From the NCBI GenBank assembly GCA_048550535.1, contig JBLYYN010000272.1, forward strand, positions 1 to 8,219: 8,219 nucleotides of DNA. Reading direction: 5' to 3'. Positions 5,720 to 8,219 of the stretch are shown piece after piece (position 1 is the first letter of the stretch; each line of letters begins with the position of its first letter). Source of the DNA: CBDULX01 sp048550535. GTDB lineage: Bacteria > Pseudomonadota > Gammaproteobacteria > SZUA-229. The notes beneath the pieces were generated by a model. That model made no database searches, was not told the DNA's origin, and saw only the letters and a program-made list of their open reading frames with translations. Both the position numbers and the translations under genes were made by a program.

Positions 5720-5848
5720 TTAAACGGTGAAGTAAACCGTAAATGCAATGATCAGTGCCAATAACAGGGCAATGAGGTCTTCTTTACGATCACTGCCGAA
5801 TATCGATAAGGCAGAACCACGATCAAATTTCTGTTGCTGTTCGCTCAT
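5720..5848 (-). CDS. 42-residue single-span membrane microprotein in the transporter operon
   Basis: The frame encodes a short polar N-terminus with mixed charges (MSEQQQKFDRGS, then GSDRKED) and one hydrophobic segment at about 25-42 that ends the protein. Evidence that it is real: a strong Shine-Dalgarno (AGGAG, 8 nt before the ATG at 5848), placement only 14 nt after the transporter stop codon and 46 nt before the USP-like gene, and a sharply divided polar/hydrophobic layout. Charge distribution suggests the N-terminus is cytoplasmic. Small single-span proteins next to transporters often act as accessory subunits or modulators, so a partner of the YeiH-type protein is the natural guess. 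I do not recognise a named family. Confidence 0.8.
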   Translation of the reverse strand: MSEQQQKFDRGSALSIFGSDRKEDLIALLLALIIAFTVYFTV

Positions 5849-5862
5849 GTTTAATTCTCCTA

Positions 5863-7443
5863 CTATACGGTTTCTGAAATCAGTAGCATAACAACGATCA
5901 GAGATAATACAGCTTTAAGTAAACCGACTATGCCTCCAATAACCGCAGGTTGTCCGCCAGCCTGTTTCATGGCCGATACCGTTATTTGCATACCCAGTCC
6001 AACCAGGCCAAATGCGAATAACCAGGTGATCCAGTTTCTAAATACTTTTATTTTCTTAGCCGTATGACGCACGGCTTTGTGTGCGGCTTTAAGGATTTTG
6101 TTGGCATCTTTGGATAATACTTTGGCATTAACCAGGCCGCGTATAGTATCATCGTCGTCAATACTCATGATTTTGCCATTATCGATGAGATTTTGTAAGG
6201 CTTCAAGACGATTCTTGCGTTGTACTTTAGATATTTCGGATTTTAGAGTGGCAATATCATCTGACTTCAGCAATTTACTTTCTTTGAATCCTGTTTCAGT
6301 CGTATTAGCAAAATACTTGCCTTTGTAATGATTTGCCGGTGCAAACATGCCGGTTGTTGATAATGCAAACATCAGAATAAAGCCAATGACGAATAGTGGA
6401 AATTTTTCAAATATAACCCGGCCAACGTTTACCTGTGCAGTAACGGTTTCTTCGCGTTTAACATACCAAACGGCTAACCAGATAACTATAATTGGTAGTA
6501 CCAGAACACGGGTGATATTGAATATTTCAGCGACTTTAAGTGTTTCTATGCCATCGGGTTGAAAAGCCAGAGCTGCCCCTGCGACCTGAGCTGAATTAAG
6601 TATACCTGTGCCTGCCCAGGCACCAAACTGCACGTATGTCATATTAAGCATGTGGCCAATGACAGGAAATATAAACATACAGCCCACACCCCAAAGCAGG
6701 ATGGTGCCGATCGTATAGGCAATTTCAACGGACTTCGCCTGTACTACGGGTGCTGCAGCTACGGTTGCTGATACTCCGCAGACTCCCATGCCGGCTGATA
6801 ATACACCGCCCATGGAATTAGGGATTTTCATGCGAGCACCTATCCATAATACCAGGCCAACTGAGCCCAGTACAAAGAAACCAATCATTACAATTGAAAG
6901 GCCGCCCAGATTAACCAGCTCTGCGGCACTGTATAAGGTACCTAAAAGGATGACACCGGTTTTAAGCCCCAAGCGCGAAAGGCGCACGCCATTTTGTGCC
7001 CAGTCGGGTACTTTGAAAACATTGACTACGACGATACCCACAACGATACCTATAACGACGTAGTTAAGGCCTAAAAGAGTATGTATGTACTTGCCGGTAT
7101 TGCCGACCTTGCCCATTGATTGGCTAAGGATCGCAACCTCAGGGGCAATAAACCAGCGTACCAACATGGTGATTAATAAAATGAACATAGCGCCTGCTAT
7201 GGACGATGAATAATAATCCCACTGGCTTTCTTTATGAGTGCCAAACAACTGCCAGGCTCCGATTATTATGCCGAGTATTCCAAAATATAGGGGAGTACTA
7301 ACCAGTTCTGATAGATACTTGTATTTGTTTCCACCTAGATGCTCAATATATCCACTCATGAGACCTGCATCGGCCAGATACCAGATGGCTATCATAATGA
7401 TGCCAATAATTAGCAGTGCCGGAGATTTTTTGGTGTAAACCAT
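5863..7443 (-). CDS. YeiH-family putative sulfate exporter with a large soluble insertion
   Basis: The product has 526 residues, against about 350 for E. coli YeiH. This inner-membrane family is annotated as putative sulfate exporters; transport has not been shown for most members. The core matches the family: SRLGLKTGVILLG (156-168), GVLSAGMGVCGVSATVAAAPV (213-233) and GTGILNSAQVAGAALAF (278-294), with the closing LVGLGMQITVSAMKQAGGQP (about 480-499). Two additions explain the length: an N-terminal part with about three hydrophobic segments (about 9-25, 50-68, 81-99), and a charged, mostly helical segment at about 371-466 (including KIMSIDDDDTIRG and a Lys/His-rich end) placed before the last membrane segments. 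No stop or frameshift is seen. The ATG at 7443 follows GAGGGGG at a 7-nt spacing. It is the first gene of a four-gene operon with the microprotein, USP-like and anchored proteins. Confidence 0.9.
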   Translation of the reverse strand: MVYTKKSPALLIIGIIMIAIWYLADAGLMSGYIEHLGGNKYKYLSELVSTPLYFGILGIIIGAWQLFGTHKESQWDYYSSSIAGAMFILLITMLVRWFIAPEVAILSQSMGKVGNTGKYIHTLLGLNYVVIGIVVGIVVVNVFKVPDWAQNGVRLSRLGLKTGVILLGTLYSAAELVNLGGLSIVMIGFFVLGSVGLVLWIGARMKIPNSMGGVLSAGMGVCGVSATVAAAPVVQAKSVEIAYTIGTILLWGVGCMFIFPVIGHMLNMTYVQFGAWAGTGILNSAQVAGAALAFQPDGIETLKVAEIFNITRVLVLPIIVIWLAVWYVKREETVTAQVNVGRVIFEKFPLFVIGFILMFALSTTGMFAPANHYKGKYFANTTETGFKESKLLKSDDIATLKSEISKVQRKNRLEALQNLIDNGKIMSIDDDDTIRGLVNAKVLSKDANKILKAAHKAVRHTAKKIKVFRNWITWLFAFGLVGLGMQITVSAMKQAGGQPAVIGGIVGLLKAVLSLIVVMLLISETV

Positions 7444-7545
7444 TGTGACGCCCCCTCAGTAATAATTTTTTTGTTATAGAACGTTGACTTGGATTCTGGA
7501 TGTCGCTGGTTATCTCTATTTTTGTACAGATCACCAGATAGATAA

Positions 7546-7616
7546 ACGATACACCATGTTAGTCTATTTTCAAATTCAAGTGTTACGATAATAGTTGTAA
7601 TCTACAAAATATTATC
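7546..7616 (-). promoter_or_regulatory. Possible promoter and LysR-type operator of the transporter operon
   Basis: On the minus strand TTGAAA (7568-7573) and TATCGT (7546-7551) are 16 nt apart and could be -35 and -10 elements, giving a start near 7539 and a leader of about 95 nt. Upstream is a dyad: GATAATA (7587-7593) and TATTATC (7610-7616) enclose TTGTA-ATC-TACAA (7595-7607). The inner part fits the T-N11-A box of LysR-type regulators and is centred about 60 nt upstream of the inferred start, where such regulators usually bind. LysR-type genes commonly neighbour yeiH-type genes, though none lies in this window. The promoter match is weak; the dyad is plain in the sequence. Confidence 0.38.
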
Positions 7617-7995
7617 ATCAGTATTTGCTGATTTATTAATTAAGTTTTCAACCAGGAACGCAGATGCTCATGTTGAATGCGATATCACTTAATCATGATA
7701 TTCGTTGTTATTTTTAATTCCAAAGGATAATTAGCATAATATAAAATCAATGTCAAATATGTGGAAAAGAAAACCATTCAGCAGTGTAGAGTAACTGTCT
7801 TTTGTTCCATAGTTATTTGTACGCATTAGCTATTGGACTAATAGCATGAAACTAATATATATCTTATTCGCTGAGTTGTGATTAATAATATAGAAGTCTA
7901 GATTTGTTATGACACAGTCAACATCAAGTTCCAGGTATGTCTGACACTCCGCGGATCTCAAATTAGCCAGAAGCGATGGTTTGTAAACACACAAT

Positions 7996-8099
7996 ATAGT
8001 CCGCGAATGAACGCGAATAAAATAAAAGCATCTTTGTGTTGTGCGCCTTAAGCGCACAAATACAACATTAGCGTTTATTTGCGTTCATTTGCGGACTAT
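7996..8099. repeat. 104-bp inverted-repeat element with a central hairpin
   Basis: Arms of 26 nt (7996-8021 and 8074-8099) are reverse complements except at two positions, each arm carrying GCGAATGAACGC or its variant. Between them, TTGTGCGC (8039-8046) and GCGCACAA (8052-8059) form a second stem around CTTAA. It is non-coding. I recall similar 'gcgttcatt(t/c)gcgga' sequences as dispersed intergenic repeats in many proteobacteria, but cannot assign a named family. Confidence 0.8.
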
Positions 8100-8219
8100 T
8101 ACTTTTGATTGTCTGCTTCAGGGTGTTTGGTGACTTGTTCATTCAATACTGTCAGTGATTGTACAAACTCATTTTACGAAGTGTCAGATCAGTCTAGATT
8201 TCTACATAAAGCGAACACA

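Larger units (their letters stand above)
7444..8219. other. Long gene-free region upstream of the transporter operon
   Basis: It is AT-rich with frequent stops in all frames. Besides the promoter/dyad at 7546-7616 and the inverted-repeat element at 7996-8099, there is a weak dyad ATATCA-N8-TGATAT at 7682-7701. No gene is called up to the right edge. Confidence 0.5.

Noticed and set aside
7343..7534. Minus-strand 63-codon frame overlapping the start of the transporter gene
   Set aside because: It is a shadow in another frame; the transporter frame has the strong ribosome binding site and family match.
7664..7717. Plus-strand 17-codon frame preceded by AGGA at a good spacing
   Set aside because: It is very short, in an AT-rich region, with no context; chance is more likely.
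7830..8057. Minus-strand 75-codon open frame
   Set aside because: Its N-terminal part is a translation of the 7996-8099 inverted repeat, and there is no ribosome binding site or known similarity.
8102..8173. Minus-strand 24-codon stretch before a TAA (QVTKHPEADNQK end) that looks like a protein C-terminus
   Set aside because: An in-frame stop lies directly upstream at 8174-8176, so without a frameshift there is no gene; too short to call a pseudogene.

Overview
This window looks like chromosomal DNA of a gammaproteobacterium of moderate to low GC. That placement is an inference from the proteins (SelO, an S4-domain pseudouridine synthase relative, a patatin-like lipoprotein, a YeiH-type transporter); I cannot name the genus. 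All eight genes I can support lie on the minus strand, so genes are read from high to low coordinates. No tRNA, rRNA, CRISPR array or intact transposase was seen.

Layout from left to right. The first 498 bases hold the N-terminal third of selO, whose C-terminus lies off the left edge. A gene-free stretch follows, then a single gene at 908-1615 for a strongly diverged pseudouridine synthase that lacks the catalytic aspartate. Next is a tight two-gene unit (1866-3515): a 69-residue PEGA-like protein followed, 3 nt later, by a patatin-like phospholipase lipoprotein. A gene-poor kilobase (3516-4571) contains a 502-bp nearly symmetrical palindromic element (3979-4480), the most striking structure in the window.

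The right half holds a four-gene operon, in transcription order: a YeiH-family (putative sulfate exporter) membrane protein with an unusual ~95-residue soluble insertion; a 42-residue single-span membrane protein with a strong ribosome binding site; a universal-stress-protein-like protein; and a 213-residue protein with an SRPBCC-like soluble part and a C-terminal membrane anchor. The last two genes overlap by 8 nt. Close packing suggests the four are co-expressed and act at the inner membrane on the same process, possibly anion (sulfur oxyanion) transport; that role is inferred from the transporter family only. Upstream of the transporter lie a possible promoter and a dyad shaped like a LysR-type regulator site. 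The last ~780 bases carry no convincing gene but include a 104-bp inverted-repeat element (7996-8099).

The best candidates for something undescribed are the 502-bp palindrome, whose two ends keep a hairpin through compensatory base changes with an unchanged loop, and the transporter/microprotein/USP/membrane-anchored protein operon.
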